From assembly GCA_036387475.1 (NCBI GenBank), contig DASVTR010000016.1, positions 1-64,000 on the forward strand: a stretch of 64,000 nt of DNA, given 5' to 3'. This document shows, one piece after another, positions 52,250 to 61,659 of the stretch. This DNA comes from DASVTR01 sp036387475 (GTDB lineage Bacteria > Acidobacteriota > Blastocatellia > Pyrinomonadales > Pyrinomonadaceae). How positions within the stretch are numbered: position 1 is the stretch's first letter; each line of letters begins with the position of its first letter. The notes beneath the pieces are model-generated. The model searched no databases. It was given only the letters and a program-made list of their open reading frames with translations, and had not been told where the DNA came from. The translations under genes and the position numbers were made by a program.

Positions 52250-52381
52250 TTATTTCGATTGCTTCCGCGCTTGCTCTGATGCCTCCGCTTTCTTTTTCGG
52301 GTCGCTGTTGGTTTCTCTCATCGCCTGATTCTGCTTGTCTTTGCGCTGCCCGTCCTTTTTCTGTCGATCTTTGTCTGACAT
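52250..52381 (-). CDS. small highly charged hypothetical protein (43 residues)
   Basis: The minus-strand frame starts ATG at 52381, directly after AGGGAGGAAACC, an excellent Shine-Dalgarno with 5-6 nt spacing, and stops at 52250. The product begins MSDKDRQKKDGQRKDKQNQA and contains about 10 Lys, 4 Arg, 8 Asp/Glu and 6 Gln in 43 residues, with no hydrophobic core. It is likely disordered or nucleic-acid/stress associated. It follows the SDR gene on the same strand with a gap of about 55 nt but is transcribed away from it (upstream-to-downstream order SDR then this gene). Family not recognised. Confidence 0.75.
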   Translation of the reverse strand: MSDKDRQKKDGQRKDKQNQAMRETNSDPKKKAEASEQARKQSK

Positions 52382-52435
52382 GGTTTCCTCCCTTTGATTG
52401 TTGATGACATGAATTATTCAACACGCTTGTGGCTT

Positions 52436-53428
52436 TCAGCCAGCGGTCGTGTCGCCGCCGAGCAGCGTGAGCACTTCACCCGTCACGTAGCTGGAATCCG
52501 CTTCGGATGCGAAGTAAACGTAGGCCGGGGCGATTTCTTCGGGCTGCGCCGGTCGCTTCATGGGCGTGTCCGCGCCAAACTTTGCGACCTCTTTGGCTGG
52601 CTTATCCGAAGGATTGAGCGGCGTCCAGACAGGGCCGGGCGAGACGCAGTTAACGCGAATCCCACTCTCGACCAGATTCTGCGCCAGCGATTTAGTGAAG
52701 GCATGAATCGCTCCCTTAGTCGCCGAGTAGTCGAGCAACTCCTTGCTGCCTTCAAGCCCCGTGATCGAGCCTGTGTTGACGATACAGCTTCCCTTGCGTA
52801 AATGTGGCAGGGCAGCTTTCGTCAGATAAAAGTAGCCGTAGATGTTGGTCTTGAAAGTGCGATCCCATTGTTCGTCGGAAACGTCTTCGAGCGTTTTCTG
52901 ATGCTGCTGAAAGGCTGCGTTGTTGACGAGAATGTCGAGGCTGCCAAACTCTTCGATGGTCTGCTCGACGGCCCTACGACAAAACGAAGCATCCCTGACA
53001 TCGCCCGGAATCAAGAGGGCGCGGCGTCCTTCGGCCTCTACGGCGCGACGTGTCTCTTCTGCATCAATTTGTTCTTCCGCGAGATAGACAATCGCCACGT
53101 TTGCGCCTTCGCGCGCGTAGAGCACGGCGACGGCGCGACCGATGCCGGAATCGCCGCCCGTAATCAAGGCCGTTTTGTTCTGCAACTTGGCCGAGCCGTT
53201 ATAGAGCGGAGCTTTATAACGCGGCCTCGGAGTCATCTCCGCCTCGATTCCCGGTTTCTCCTGATGCTGCGCTGGCATCGGAGACTTCGGCTCTCGCTGC
53301 ATTTTCGGTTGAGCCTTCTTCTTTGCGCCGGACTGCGGCTGTGCTGCTTTCGCGCTGCGATTGCCCTTGCCGGAAGCTACGCTCTTCTTCTTGCTGTTGG
53401 CCGCAACGCGCTTTTTAGTGTTTGCCAT
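52436..53428 (-). CDS. short-chain dehydrogenase/reductase with Lys-rich N-terminal extension
   Basis: 330 residues from ATG 53428; GGAGGGG precedes two consecutive ATGs and the second is better spaced. Residues 1-75 are rich in Lys/Ala/Gln/Ser (KKRVAANSKKKSVASGKGNR). The SDR core has the cofactor motif TGGDSGIGRAVA, NNAA in ILVNNAAFQ, catalytic Ser in VNTGSITG and Tyr-x3-Lys in YSATKGAIHAF. It resembles the YhdF/YghA group often linked to general stress genes. The basic tail could bind nucleic acid or the envelope. The substrate is unknown. Confidence 0.9.
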   Translation of the reverse strand: MANTKKRVAANSKKKSVASGKGNRSAKAAQPQSGAKKKAQPKMQREPKSPMPAQHQEKPGIEAEMTPRPRYKAPLYNGSAKLQNKTALITGGDSGIGRAVAVLYAREGANVAIVYLAEEQIDAEETRRAVEAEGRRALLIPGDVRDASFCRRAVEQTIEEFGSLDILVNNAAFQQHQKTLEDVSDEQWDRTFKTNIYGYFYLTKAALPHLRKGSCIVNTGSITGLEGSKELLDYSATKGAIHAFTKSLAQNLVESGIRVNCVSPGPVWTPLNPSDKPAKEVAKFGADTPMKRPAQPEEIAPAYVYFASEADSSYVTGEVLTLLGGDTTAG

Positions 53429-53947
53429 CATCCCCTCCGCTCGCGTGTTGGATTTTGATTGCCGGGTTCGGCTACTGAAGTAGCAAACGATTGTTGTAAG
53501 AGTATGGCGAGCGTGCTGAATTCCAGACGGATTGCCAGACGTGAGTTGCAGGACAAAAAACAAGCTGCCGGTCATCCTGAGAAGCTTCCATCAAGCCTCG
53601 AACAGGCACTTCGACCAGCAGCCCATTTATCTTTTCATCAACGGCTTCGCGCTTTATATGCCTGACCCGTCCACCCTCGTATAAAAACCCATGCTAGCTG
53701 CCTCACTATGAGAGCAAGGCGCGTACCAGCAAGAGAGACGGACACAAAGGTGCTGGCAGGCACACGCTCGTTGCCCTTAGAAAACAGAGCTTTCCGCGGC
53801 TTCGACGCTTGCCGAAACGCAAAGGGCGAATGCTTTCAAGAAAACGGATGTTGGATAATTTCTATACTGCGACGGCGAACAGTTGGACGAAATTCATGCG
53901 TGAGGCGCACGCGCGACTCATTACTTTAAGAATTACTGCGAGAAGAA
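53429..53947. other. intergenic region without recognisable gene
   Basis: About 520 nt between the SDR gene start and the 3' end of the PD40 kinase gene. Short frames are present but have no ribosome-binding site or protein-like composition. A partial inverted pair AAGAATTACTGCGAG/AAGAATTACTGTGAG near 53930-53955 is a direct repeat at the kinase gene end. Confidence 0.4.
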
Positions 53948-56743
53948 TTACTGTGAGTCGCGTAAGAGAACGGCGTCGCCGGTTCTCATCCCGCGCGAGC
54001 AGACGAGCCTGCCGTCGCGCAGCCAATCAAAGGAGAAGATTTGGCTATCCTTGAAATCCGTTAACTGTCTTGGCGGGCCGCCCGTGAGCGGTTGACTCCA
54101 GATATTATCAACGCCGCCGCGCCGGTCAAGGTAGGCGACGGCGCTTCCATCCGGCGTCCATTGCAGTTCTGCGTCCCAGCCGCTGATGACGCTCGCAGCC
54201 GCCGCAAAAGATTTAACGGGTTCTCCTCCGCCGATGGGAATAATGGAGATTTGTACAGGCACGTCGCGCTGCTTGCCGAACTGCCAGCAGGCAATCGTTT
54301 TTCCGTCAGGCGAAATGACGGGGCGCAGGGAAGGTTTGTCATTGAGTTGAGTGGGAGTGCCGCCGCCAATCGGCACTTTCCAAAGCGTCATAGCGAGCTT
54401 CGTATCCAGATGGGTGTAGATTATCCACTGCCCGTCGGGCGAGAACTGCGGCCAGTTGCTCTCTGCGTTGTCTTTGGTCAGTTGGACAGGATTGCTGCCG
54501 TCTCTATCCATACGCCAGATTTGCCAGAGGCCGGAACGGTTTGAATGAAAGACGATGTAACGATTATCGGGCGAGGCCGCCGGGCCATAGTTTCTGCCCG
54601 CTCCGGCGGTCAATTGCCTTTGATTCGTTCCGTCCGTTTCCATCTCCCAGATGTCTGCGCTGCCGCTCGCATCGGACGAATAAAGAAGCTTGCCGTCGGG
54701 CGTCACCGCCAGGTCGTAATAAGTTCCCGCGCCGGGCGTGACCTGCAACGTACGATTCTCTTTACCTGCGCCCGTCAGCCAGACTGTAGAGAGCCTCTGG
54801 TATTGCACCGTCACCAGCGAACTCGAATCATCTGAGATGCTCAAGCCTGTGTAATCGTTCAGGTCGCTAGTAATCTTTCGCACCTCGCCTTCGGGGTAGG
54901 AGACTAGCCAGATTTGCTCGAAGGGCGATTCCTGATCTTTAGCTGTCAGGAGAATCCCGCTGTTGTCCGGCAGCCATGCAAGCTGGTCGGTCGAGAGCCA
55001 GCCGTACGTGGTGACGACTCGCTCCGTTCCATCAGCGACGCGAATCTCTATAACTTTCACGGAAGGCGTGTGGCCGTCAAACATGTTGATAGCGCACGCA
55101 ATCATCGACCCGTCGCGCGACCAAGCGAACCAGTCGAAGAATTCAGGCGCTTTGCGTCGGGTGAGAGTCCGCTCTCCCGTGCCGTCAATGTTTCTGATAG
55201 ACAGCATGACTCCCCCGCTGTCTTTATCAATAGTCACGACGCCGACCTGTTTGCCGTCCGGCGAAGGGATAGCCGGGCCAAGCATATCGCCGAGCAATCT
55301 GGTCGGCGAGCCGCCCAGCACAGGTATCTTGTAAATGGCCGGAGGATTCATTCCATCTTCGAGGGCGTAGTAGATGAAATTGCCATCGGGCGAAAAAGCG
55401 CAGGCGAAAAAATTAACCGAGGCGAGCGGCGTCAATCGAACATTGCTGGCGATAGCGACCTGCCGCATCCAGAGGCTTTGCTTGCCGCCTTCGTCCATCG
55501 CGTAGACGACGTATTTACCGTCGGGCGAAATGGCCGCCGTCTTCGTGTTGCCGTTGTTGGTCAGCTTGGTGGCGTTTATCTGCCGAAAGAGGCCCGCTCG
55601 CCGATTTCCCGTTCGACCCAGACCGAAATACTTGTACAAGCCGAAGGCCAGGCCCGCCGTGACCGCCAGAGCGACGACAAGGAGCAGCATCCCGCGACGC
55701 CCCTGCCGGATGCCCGCCGCAAGAGAATCTGCGCTGCTCGTCTGCTGCGCTGCGCCGATGCCGCTGGTGTGCGCCGCCGCGTGCGAGAGCGAAGTGGCCG
55801 TCTCATTGTGCGCCCCGCTCTCCGTAGCTCTCATTCCGCCGCTGAAGGAGGGAGCTTGCGAGCGCTCGATTTCGGCTCCGACCTCAATGTCGCGGCGCAG
55901 GCTCTTGAGGTCTAGCGCCATGTCCTTGATGGTTTGATACCGTTCCTCTCTGTCCTTCCTGAGCGCCTTGCGCACGATTCTTTCCAACTCTGCGGGCACG
56001 TCTCGCGCTTGTTGCGCGAGCGGCGGCGGCTCTTGCGCGAGCACGGCGACCATCACGTCGCTTCTAGTCTTGGCTGTAAACGGGGAACGTCCCGCCAGCA
56101 TCTCGTAGAGCACACAACCCAGGCTCCAGATGTCCGTTCGCTTATCAACGTCAAGGCCGCGCGCCTGCTCCGGCGACATGTACTGCATAGTGCCCATCAC
56201 AGTGCCGGGGTCGGTTTCGACCTTAAACATCGTCGGGGCTTGCGTATCAACTCCGGCGGACTGCGACTCCGTTAGCTTGGCGAGGCCGAAGTCTAAAACT
56301 TTGACGTAGCCGTCGGGCCTGACCATGATGTTCTCAGGCTTAATGTCGCGGTGAACTATCCCTGCTGCGTGTGCTGCGGCGAGAGCCTCTGCGACCTGCA
56401 CGCTGATGTCTAGCGCTTCCTTCAAAGATTTGCGCGTGTGCATCATCTGCGCTCGCAAGGTTTCGCCCTCGACGAACTCCATCGCCATAAAGTGCAAAGA
56501 GTCTTCCTGCCCGATTTCGTGAATCGTAATGATGTTCGGATGATTCAAGGCTGAGGCGGCGCAGGATTCCTGCACGAAGCGGCGCAAGCGGTCTTCGCTC
56601 TCTGTAAATTCTGCGGGCAGGATTTTGAGCGCGGCTGGCCGCCGCAGCAACGTATCCTGCGCCAGATAGACCTCGCCCATCCCGCCTGCGCCAAGCTGGC
56701 GGCTGATTTCATAACGGCCAAGACGTGTGCCCGCGCTAATCAT
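53948..56743 (-). CDS. Ser/Thr protein kinase with C-terminal PD40/TolB-type beta-propeller
   Basis: 931 residues. The kinase domain (about 10-275) has the glycine loop GAGGMGEVY, Lys in AALKIL, the catalytic loop IVHRDIKPENIMV, VLDFGLAK and MQYMSPEQARG. A single membrane helix (MLLLVVALAVTAGLAFGLY) sits near 360-378. The remainder is a run of PD40/WD40-like propeller blades recognised by repeated SPDGKxVxY-type strands (ISPDGKYVVYAMDEG, FSPDGQWIIYTH). This is the characteristic acidobacterial transmembrane kinase architecture, with the propeller presumably sensing in the periplasm. Confidence 0.95.
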   Translation of the reverse strand: MISAGTRLGRYEISRQLGAGGMGEVYLAQDTLLRRPAALKILPAEFTESEDRLRRFVQESCAASALNHPNIITIHEIGQEDSLHFMAMEFVEGETLRAQMMHTRKSLKEALDISVQVAEALAAAHAAGIVHRDIKPENIMVRPDGYVKVLDFGLAKLTESQSAGVDTQAPTMFKVETDPGTVMGTMQYMSPEQARGLDVDKRTDIWSLGCVLYEMLAGRSPFTAKTRSDVMVAVLAQEPPPLAQQARDVPAELERIVRKALRKDREERYQTIKDMALDLKSLRRDIEVGAEIERSQAPSFSGGMRATESGAHNETATSLSHAAAHTSGIGAAQQTSSADSLAAGIRQGRRGMLLLVVALAVTAGLAFGLYKYFGLGRTGNRRAGLFRQINATKLTNNGNTKTAAISPDGKYVVYAMDEGGKQSLWMRQVAIASNVRLTPLASVNFFACAFSPDGNFIYYALEDGMNPPAIYKIPVLGGSPTRLLGDMLGPAIPSPDGKQVGVVTIDKDSGGVMLSIRNIDGTGERTLTRRKAPEFFDWFAWSRDGSMIACAINMFDGHTPSVKVIEIRVADGTERVVTTYGWLSTDQLAWLPDNSGILLTAKDQESPFEQIWLVSYPEGEVRKITSDLNDYTGLSISDDSSSLVTVQYQRLSTVWLTGAGKENRTLQVTPGAGTYYDLAVTPDGKLLYSSDASGSADIWEMETDGTNQRQLTAGAGRNYGPAASPDNRYIVFHSNRSGLWQIWRMDRDGSNPVQLTKDNAESNWPQFSPDGQWIIYTHLDTKLAMTLWKVPIGGGTPTQLNDKPSLRPVISPDGKTIACWQFGKQRDVPVQISIIPIGGGEPVKSFAAAASVISGWDAELQWTPDGSAVAYLDRRGGVDNIWSQPLTGGPPRQLTDFKDSQIFSFDWLRDGRLVCSRGMRTGDAVLLRDSQ

Positions 56744-57165
56744 CTATTTTAAGAATTGGCGATTGAACCTATGAACCTCAACACTGACTCTCGAAAACAG
56801 CCTCATTCTAACCGCCTTCTGCTCAGTGATGGTAGCTTGGCTTGCTCTGGTTGTACGGCGAGGGCGACAGGCGCGCCGAAATAAGATTCGTAATTCATTA
56901 AATCTTATTTAATAAGAAAGACCGCTCCGAAACTTCATCGAAAGCGCCCGCACACTTTCACACCTTTCCACAATAAGCACTGCTTGCAGCGCTATTTACG
57001 CGCCTTCGCGCGCCAGTGGGCATAAGCGTTGCACTTTCATTAAACAACAGGGGCGTCTCGACAGATTCATTCGATTGCGAAGCAAGCGAGCGAGTAAGTG
57101 TAGAGACGCGATAGTGAGGCCATCTACTGAATTCATTGATCGTTAAAGAAAGGAAGACCAGAAGC
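56744..57165. other. divergent intergenic region between kinase and TonB receptor
   Basis: About 420 nt with no coding frame that looks real. It contains a GCGTCTCGACAG / GTAGAGACGC pair (about 57052 and 57101), a weak inverted repeat of 7-8 bp upstream of the receptor, and AAAGAAAGGAAG as the receptor ribosome-binding site. No riboswitch recognised. Confidence 0.4.
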
Positions 57166-60100
57166 ATGAAAATATCCATGCGTCTCTTAACCAGCGCGTT
57201 GTGCGCTTTCTGCCTGCTGCTCTTTGCCGTGGGCGCGGCAGCGCAAACATCAACGACGGGGACAATCGAAGGAACAGTCGCCGATACCAACGGCGCGCCC
57301 GTTCCGAACGTGACCATCACCGTCTCAAGCCCGAATCTGATTCGCCCGCAGTCCGCGCAATCGGACGACGAAGGGCGTTATCAAATTCTCAATCTTCCGC
57401 CGGGACGCTACACCATCAGCGTTGCCGCGACCGGCGGCTTCAGCGAATTCAAACAGGAAAACGTCGAGGTCAATCTCTCCAGCTCGTCGAAGGCAGACGT
57501 GACGTTGCAGCCAGCGGGTGCGTCGGCTGTCGTCGATGTCACGGACACTTCGGGCGCGACCGTTGATGTCACTCAAAATACATCTGGAACGAACGTCTCG
57601 ACCGAGCAGTTCTCCAACTTCCCGACCCAGCGCACAGTGCAATCGCTCTATAGCATTGCTCCGACCGCTTCGCGCTCAGGCTTGCGCGACGCCGCCGGGC
57701 GCGACCGCGATCCGTCAGTAGCAGGCTCATCCGGCCCTGAGAACAACTACATTCTCGACGGCGTGAATACGACCGACCCCGCTTTCGGCGGTTCGGGCGC
57801 GAATCTGCCCTTCGAGTTTGTGCAGGAAGTCGAAATCAAGACCGGCGCTTATGGCGCTGAGTACGGCAAGGCGACGGGCGGTATCTTCAACGTCATCACC
57901 AAGAGCGGCGGCAACGAATTTCGCGGTGATGCTTTTGGGTATTTTACAACCAAGAGCCTTGTGCGCGAGACGAAGAACTTCCCGCTCATCGGCTCTGCCC
58001 CGAACGGCTTTTCCGAGATTGACGCCGGATTCGACATCGGTGGGCCAATCTTGAAAGACCGTCTCTGGTTCTTCGGCGCGTTTAATCCGCAGCGCCGCGA
58101 GAATTTCCTGTTAACGCAGACTTTCCGCCAGAACGTCAGCAGCGTAATCACAACGCCCTTCTACGCGGGCAAGCTGACCTACGCCGTCAATAACAACAAC
58201 ACGCTGACGCTCTCGACCTTCGGCGACTTCACAAAGGAGAAGGGTTTTCTGTTTGGCATAAACGCTGTCGCCCCTGGCGCTGGCTTCGGCGCTGACCTGA
58301 ACAGTTTTCGCGGCGAGATACAGACGGGCGGCCACAACTACACGGCGCGTCTGAATTCAACCATCACGCCGACGTGGATTGGCGAATTCTCCCTGGGCCT
58401 GCACTTGCAGCGCGCCAATGCGCTTCCCGACCCCAGCGTTGCAAACACGCCTTTGGCGATTGACAACTTCGCTATTCGCTTCGGCGGCGCGGTCGCTCCC
58501 GTTGTGACGACCAACGCCACTTCGTTACAGGGCCAGGTCGCTTTCGTTGACGGGCGCGGCGGCGTTCTGGAACGCAACTACGTGCGGCAGGGCTACGGCC
58601 TCGTCACCAATCAGAACCGCGACCGCTGGGAACTGCAGGCGAGATTCCAGAACCTGTTTGGTCGCCATACCTTCAAGTACGGCTTCGAGTACAGCCAGAA
58701 CCGCTACACGATTCTGACTACTTCCAGCGGCGGGCCGCGCACCTTCGCCGACCCGACGGGTCAGGAAGCGGGCGCTGCCAATCCGGCCAACGTCATGCCC
58801 GGCGGCATACGCATCACCAACAACTTCGGCGTCTGCACCGTCAATGGCAGCACGATTGTTTGTCCGGCTGCCGGACTGACCACTCGTGTCGAGGCGCTGA
58901 TCGCCGCCGGTCTCGCTCCTGCCGGATTGACGAGCGTGACGACCAACACGGCCCTGACAGCAGCACAGCTTCAGGTCAATCCGTTTTTGATTCGCACGAG
59001 CACGCGCGTCCGTGATTTCTTCCTGGACACGCAGGGGCAAGCGACGACGACAAACGTCCAGAGCTTCTACGTTCAGGACGACTACAAGCTCAGCCGCAAC
59101 GTGCAACTCAACATCGGCGGGCGCTGGGATTTCCAACAGGCCAACGGCCTCAATTCGAGGTACGTCACGCTCAACAACTTCAAGGATAACTTCCAGCCGC
59201 GCGTCGGCCTGATTTGGGATTTCACAGGCAAGGGCAAAGGCAAAGTGTTCGTCAACTATGCGCGCTTTCTTGAGACGCCGCTGCCTTTGGATGTCAACGT
59301 CCGCGCCGGTGGCGACGACATACAGCAGGACAAGCACATTAACGTTAACCTCTACAACGCGCCGCAGGGTTCGGTCGTGACAACGGGCACGGCGGGCAGC
59401 CTCGGCTGTCTGGGTTGCGCGGCGACGCCGGCTGACCCCGACTTGAAACCGCAGACCGTCAACGAAGTCACAGCCGGTTTCGAGTATGAAATCGTCAAAG
59501 ATTTAGCGCTCGGCTTCCGTGGTATCTATCGCGGGCAAGGCTCTGTCATCGAAGACGGCTCGTTTGATAACGGCACGACCTACTTCCTGTTCAATCCGGG
59601 CGAGAGCCTGACGGACAGGCTGGCCGAGAGTGCCATCGGCGAGCGTTTCGGACGCGCCCGTCGTTACTATCGTGCGTTGGAGTTCACGGCGACGAAGCGT
59701 TTCACGAACAACTACCAGTTCATCGCTTCCTACGTCTTCTCATCGCTCATCGGTAACTACGAAGGCTTGTTCCGCAACGACAACGGGCAGACCGACCCGA
59801 ACATCACTTCTCTGTTCGATCTGGTCGGATTGCTGAACAACTCCTACGGGCGCTTGCCGAATGATCGCCCGCACCAGTTCAAACTCGACGGCAGCTATCG
59901 CACGCCTTGGAAGCTGCTGGTCGGCGCATCGTTCCGCGCGCAAAGTGGTATCCCGTTCAACGCGGCGATTCCAGACCCCGCCGGAATTTATGGCAACAAC
60001 GAGGGCTTCCTCGTTCCGCGCGGCACGGCGATTAATCCTGTCACCGGAAAGACTCGCTCGCCGACGACTTACAATCTGGACCTCAACGCCTACTATCCGA

Positions 60101-60312
60101 TTCAGTTCGGAGAGAACAGGCAGTTGAGATTTACGGCTGACTGGTTCAACGTCTTCAACAGCCAGCGGGCCATCGTCGAGGACATAACTTTGCGCATCAA
60201 CAGCGGCATTTCGGGAGCGAACAATATCCAATTCTTCAACCCGTTCTACGGCGAAGGATTGGTCTTCCAGTTCCCGTCGGCGCTGCGCCTGGGCGTGAAG
60301 TTCCAGTTCTGA
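57166..60312 (+). CDS. TonB-dependent receptor with carboxypeptidase regulatory-like domain (Oar type)
   Basis: 1048 residues from ATG 57166, preceded by AAAGAAAGGAAG. Signal peptide LLTSALCAFCLLLFAVGAAA, cleavage near AAAQT. An N-terminal carboxypeptidase-regulatory-like domain (GTIEGTVADTNGAPVPNVTI, then GRYQILNLPPGRYTISV) is followed by a plug (NNYILDGVNTTDPAFGGSG, then VEIKTGAYGAEYGKATGG) and a beta-barrel ending in the aromatic C-terminus LGVKFQF. Same family as the receptor at 5883-9224, but clearly divergent in sequence. Ligand unknown. A strong terminator follows. Confidence 0.93.
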   Translation: MKISMRLLTSALCAFCLLLFAVGAAAQTSTTGTIEGTVADTNGAPVPNVTITVSSPNLIRPQSAQSDDEGRYQILNLPPGRYTISVAATGGFSEFKQENVEVNLSSSSKADVTLQPAGASAVVDVTDTSGATVDVTQNTSGTNVSTEQFSNFPTQRTVQSLYSIAPTASRSGLRDAAGRDRDPSVAGSSGPENNYILDGVNTTDPAFGGSGANLPFEFVQEVEIKTGAYGAEYGKATGGIFNVITKSGGNEFRGDAFGYFTTKSLVRETKNFPLIGSAPNGFSEIDAGFDIGGPILKDRLWFFGAFNPQRRENFLLTQTFRQNVSSVITTPFYAGKLTYAVNNNNTLTLSTFGDFTKEKGFLFGINAVAPGAGFGADLNSFRGEIQTGGHNYTARLNSTITPTWIGEFSLGLHLQRANALPDPSVANTPLAIDNFAIRFGGAVAPVVTTNATSLQGQVAFVDGRGGVLERNYVRQGYGLVTNQNRDRWELQARFQNLFGRHTFKYGFEYSQNRYTILTTSSGGPRTFADPTGQEAGAANPANVMPGGIRITNNFGVCTVNGSTIVCPAAGLTTRVEALIAAGLAPAGLTSVTTNTALTAAQLQVNPFLIRTSTRVRDFFLDTQGQATTTNVQSFYVQDDYKLSRNVQLNIGGRWDFQQANGLNSRYVTLNNFKDNFQPRVGLIWDFTGKGKGKVFVNYARFLETPLPLDVNVRAGGDDIQQDKHINVNLYNAPQGSVVTTGTAGSLGCLGCAATPADPDLKPQTVNEVTAGFEYEIVKDLALGFRGIYRGQGSVIEDGSFDNGTTYFLFNPGESLTDRLAESAIGERFGRARRYYRALEFTATKRFTNNYQFIASYVFSSLIGNYEGLFRNDNGQTDPNITSLFDLVGLLNNSYGRLPNDRPHQFKLDGSYRTPWKLLVGASFRAQSGIPFNAAIPDPAGIYGNNEGFLVPRGTAINPVTGKTRSPTTYNLDLNAYYPIQFGENRQLRFTADWFNVFNSQRAIVEDITLRINSGISGANNIQFFNPFYGEGLVFQFPSALRLGVKFQF

Positions 60313-60365
60313 CCCGACCGCGTTCACACGCTCTCTCTCCACCAGCAACGGGGCGTGTGAAAGCT

Positions 60366-60413
60366 GAAACAGTGAGCGGCGCGAGATTCCGAACTCGCGC
60401 CGCTCACTGTTTC
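60366..60413. terminator. 20-bp perfect stem, bidirectional terminator
   Basis: GAAACAGTGAGCGGCGCGAG (60366-60385) is exactly complementary to 60394-60413, with an 8-nt loop. It lies between the convergent TonB receptor and the metallo-beta-lactamase-fold gene. The A-rich and T-rich flanks are short, but the stem is very stable. Confidence 0.85.
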
Positions 60414-60471
60414 TCTTCGCGCAGGCGACACTTCAAAGACGCGCGAAGCAAAACCCTATCTCAGTCGTCCG

Positions 60472-61551
60472 TTATTTACTGCCAGCCTCGGCTTTGGCCT
60501 GCTTGTAGGCTTGGTTGATGGCCGATTGAAGAATGGAAGTGTTGAACGTGTCGTTGCGAACCGCGTCCGTGCCTGCCAGTCGAAGGCGGAAAGATTCAAG
60601 GTTCACGGCCTTTCTGGTTTCCTCCAAACTCAATCCGCGCTTGACGGCATCCTCAACTTGTTTCGTCACCGATTCGAGCAGGGCGATGACTATGTTCATG
60701 TATTCCTTGTCTCGCAGCACCGGCCCATGACCGGGGATGATGACTTGGGCATCAATCTCACGCACACGCTTCATCGTCCCAACCCAATCTTTGATAAAAG
60801 AGCCGTAAGCGTAAGGGACGGGATGAACCAGGAGGTCGCCTATGATGAGCACCTTCTCCTGTGGAAGATAGACCACGACATCGCCGCGCGTGTTACCGTT
60901 TCCGAAGTAAAGAATCTCAATCGTCCGAGTGCCTTGATGCAACGTGAGCCGCTTGTCAAAGGTCATGGTCGGCAGGGTCAATTTAATTGTCTTAATCTTT
61001 GGCAGAAATTCCCTGTATACCTCTAACTGCGCGCGCAATTCCGCTTTCTCCTGCGCGCTCATCGCCTCGCCGTTTGGTTTCACGCCTTTCGCTGACTGAT
61101 TCTCGGCGTCGGCGAGCACTTTAGTCCAACGCTCTATGCCTCTCTGGATGTGTGGAAACGCAAGCGTCTTCATATCCTCGCGCGTGTTCTGATGAGCGAT
61201 GAATTCCACCTGCGGAAAAGCTTCAAGATAAGACTGATTCCCAAAAATGTGATCGTCGTGCCAGTGTGTGTTGACCACATAGCGAACGGGCTTATCCGTC
61301 AGCTTACGAATCTCGGCTATCGTGGCACGCGCGGCGGCGGGCGTTCGATTGGCGTCTACGACGAGGACGGAATCATTGTTAATCAGGATGACTGCGTTAG
61401 ACTCAACCGGATCAAAGCGGGGTTCTGAAACAAGCGCAGCGTAGACGCCGTCCGTAATCTTCACGACCTCTAATTTCTGGCCTTGCGCTTTTGTCAGCGA
61501 CGGGGCGAGCAAAATAACGAGGACAAGCCAGTATGAATTAACGCGCATCAA
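60472..61551 (-). CDS. secreted metallo-beta-lactamase-fold hydrolase
   Basis: 359 residues with a signal peptide (YWLVLVILLAPSLTKA, cleavage near KAQG). The zinc motif THWHDDHIFGN near residue 96-105 has the full H-x-H-x-D-H arrangement; further ligands are in IGDLLVHPVP (Asp) and PGHGP (His). This subgroup includes class-B-like and quinoprotein-relay-type enzymes and other periplasmic hydrolases; the substrate cannot be predicted. Not evidence of antibiotic resistance by itself. It stands apart from the next gene. Confidence 0.9.
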   Translation of the reverse strand: MMRVNSYWLVLVILLAPSLTKAQGQKLEVVKITDGVYAALVSEPRFDPVESNAVILINNDSVLVVDANRTPAAARATIAEIRKLTDKPVRYVVNTHWHDDHIFGNQSYLEAFPQVEFIAHQNTREDMKTLAFPHIQRGIERWTKVLADAENQSAKGVKPNGEAMSAQEKAELRAQLEVYREFLPKIKTIKLTLPTMTFDKRLTLHQGTRTIEILYFGNGNTRGDVVVYLPQEKVLIIGDLLVHPVPYAYGSFIKDWVGTMKRVREIDAQVIIPGHGPVLRDKEYMNIVIALLESVTKQVEDAVKRGLSLEETRKAVNLESFRLRLAGTDAVRNDTFNTSILQSAINQAYKQAKAEAGSK

Positions 61552-61659
61552 CCTATCTCCCGAAGACTATTGAATGTTTGGCTGATTGGAAAAGAGTGGT
61601 CGCGCGCCGCCTCTATTGTTTAAAGAGAAACTCTGCGGCAGATGCGGCACGCGACTAAA

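Noticed and set aside
54914..55915. Plus-strand open frame of 333 codons across the PD40 kinase
   Set aside because: Antisense to the propeller region; no recognisable domain.
60472..61551. Beta-lactam resistance gene
   Set aside because: Only the general metallo-beta-lactamase fold and zinc motif are visible; this fold serves many hydrolases and no resistance-specific feature can be seen.
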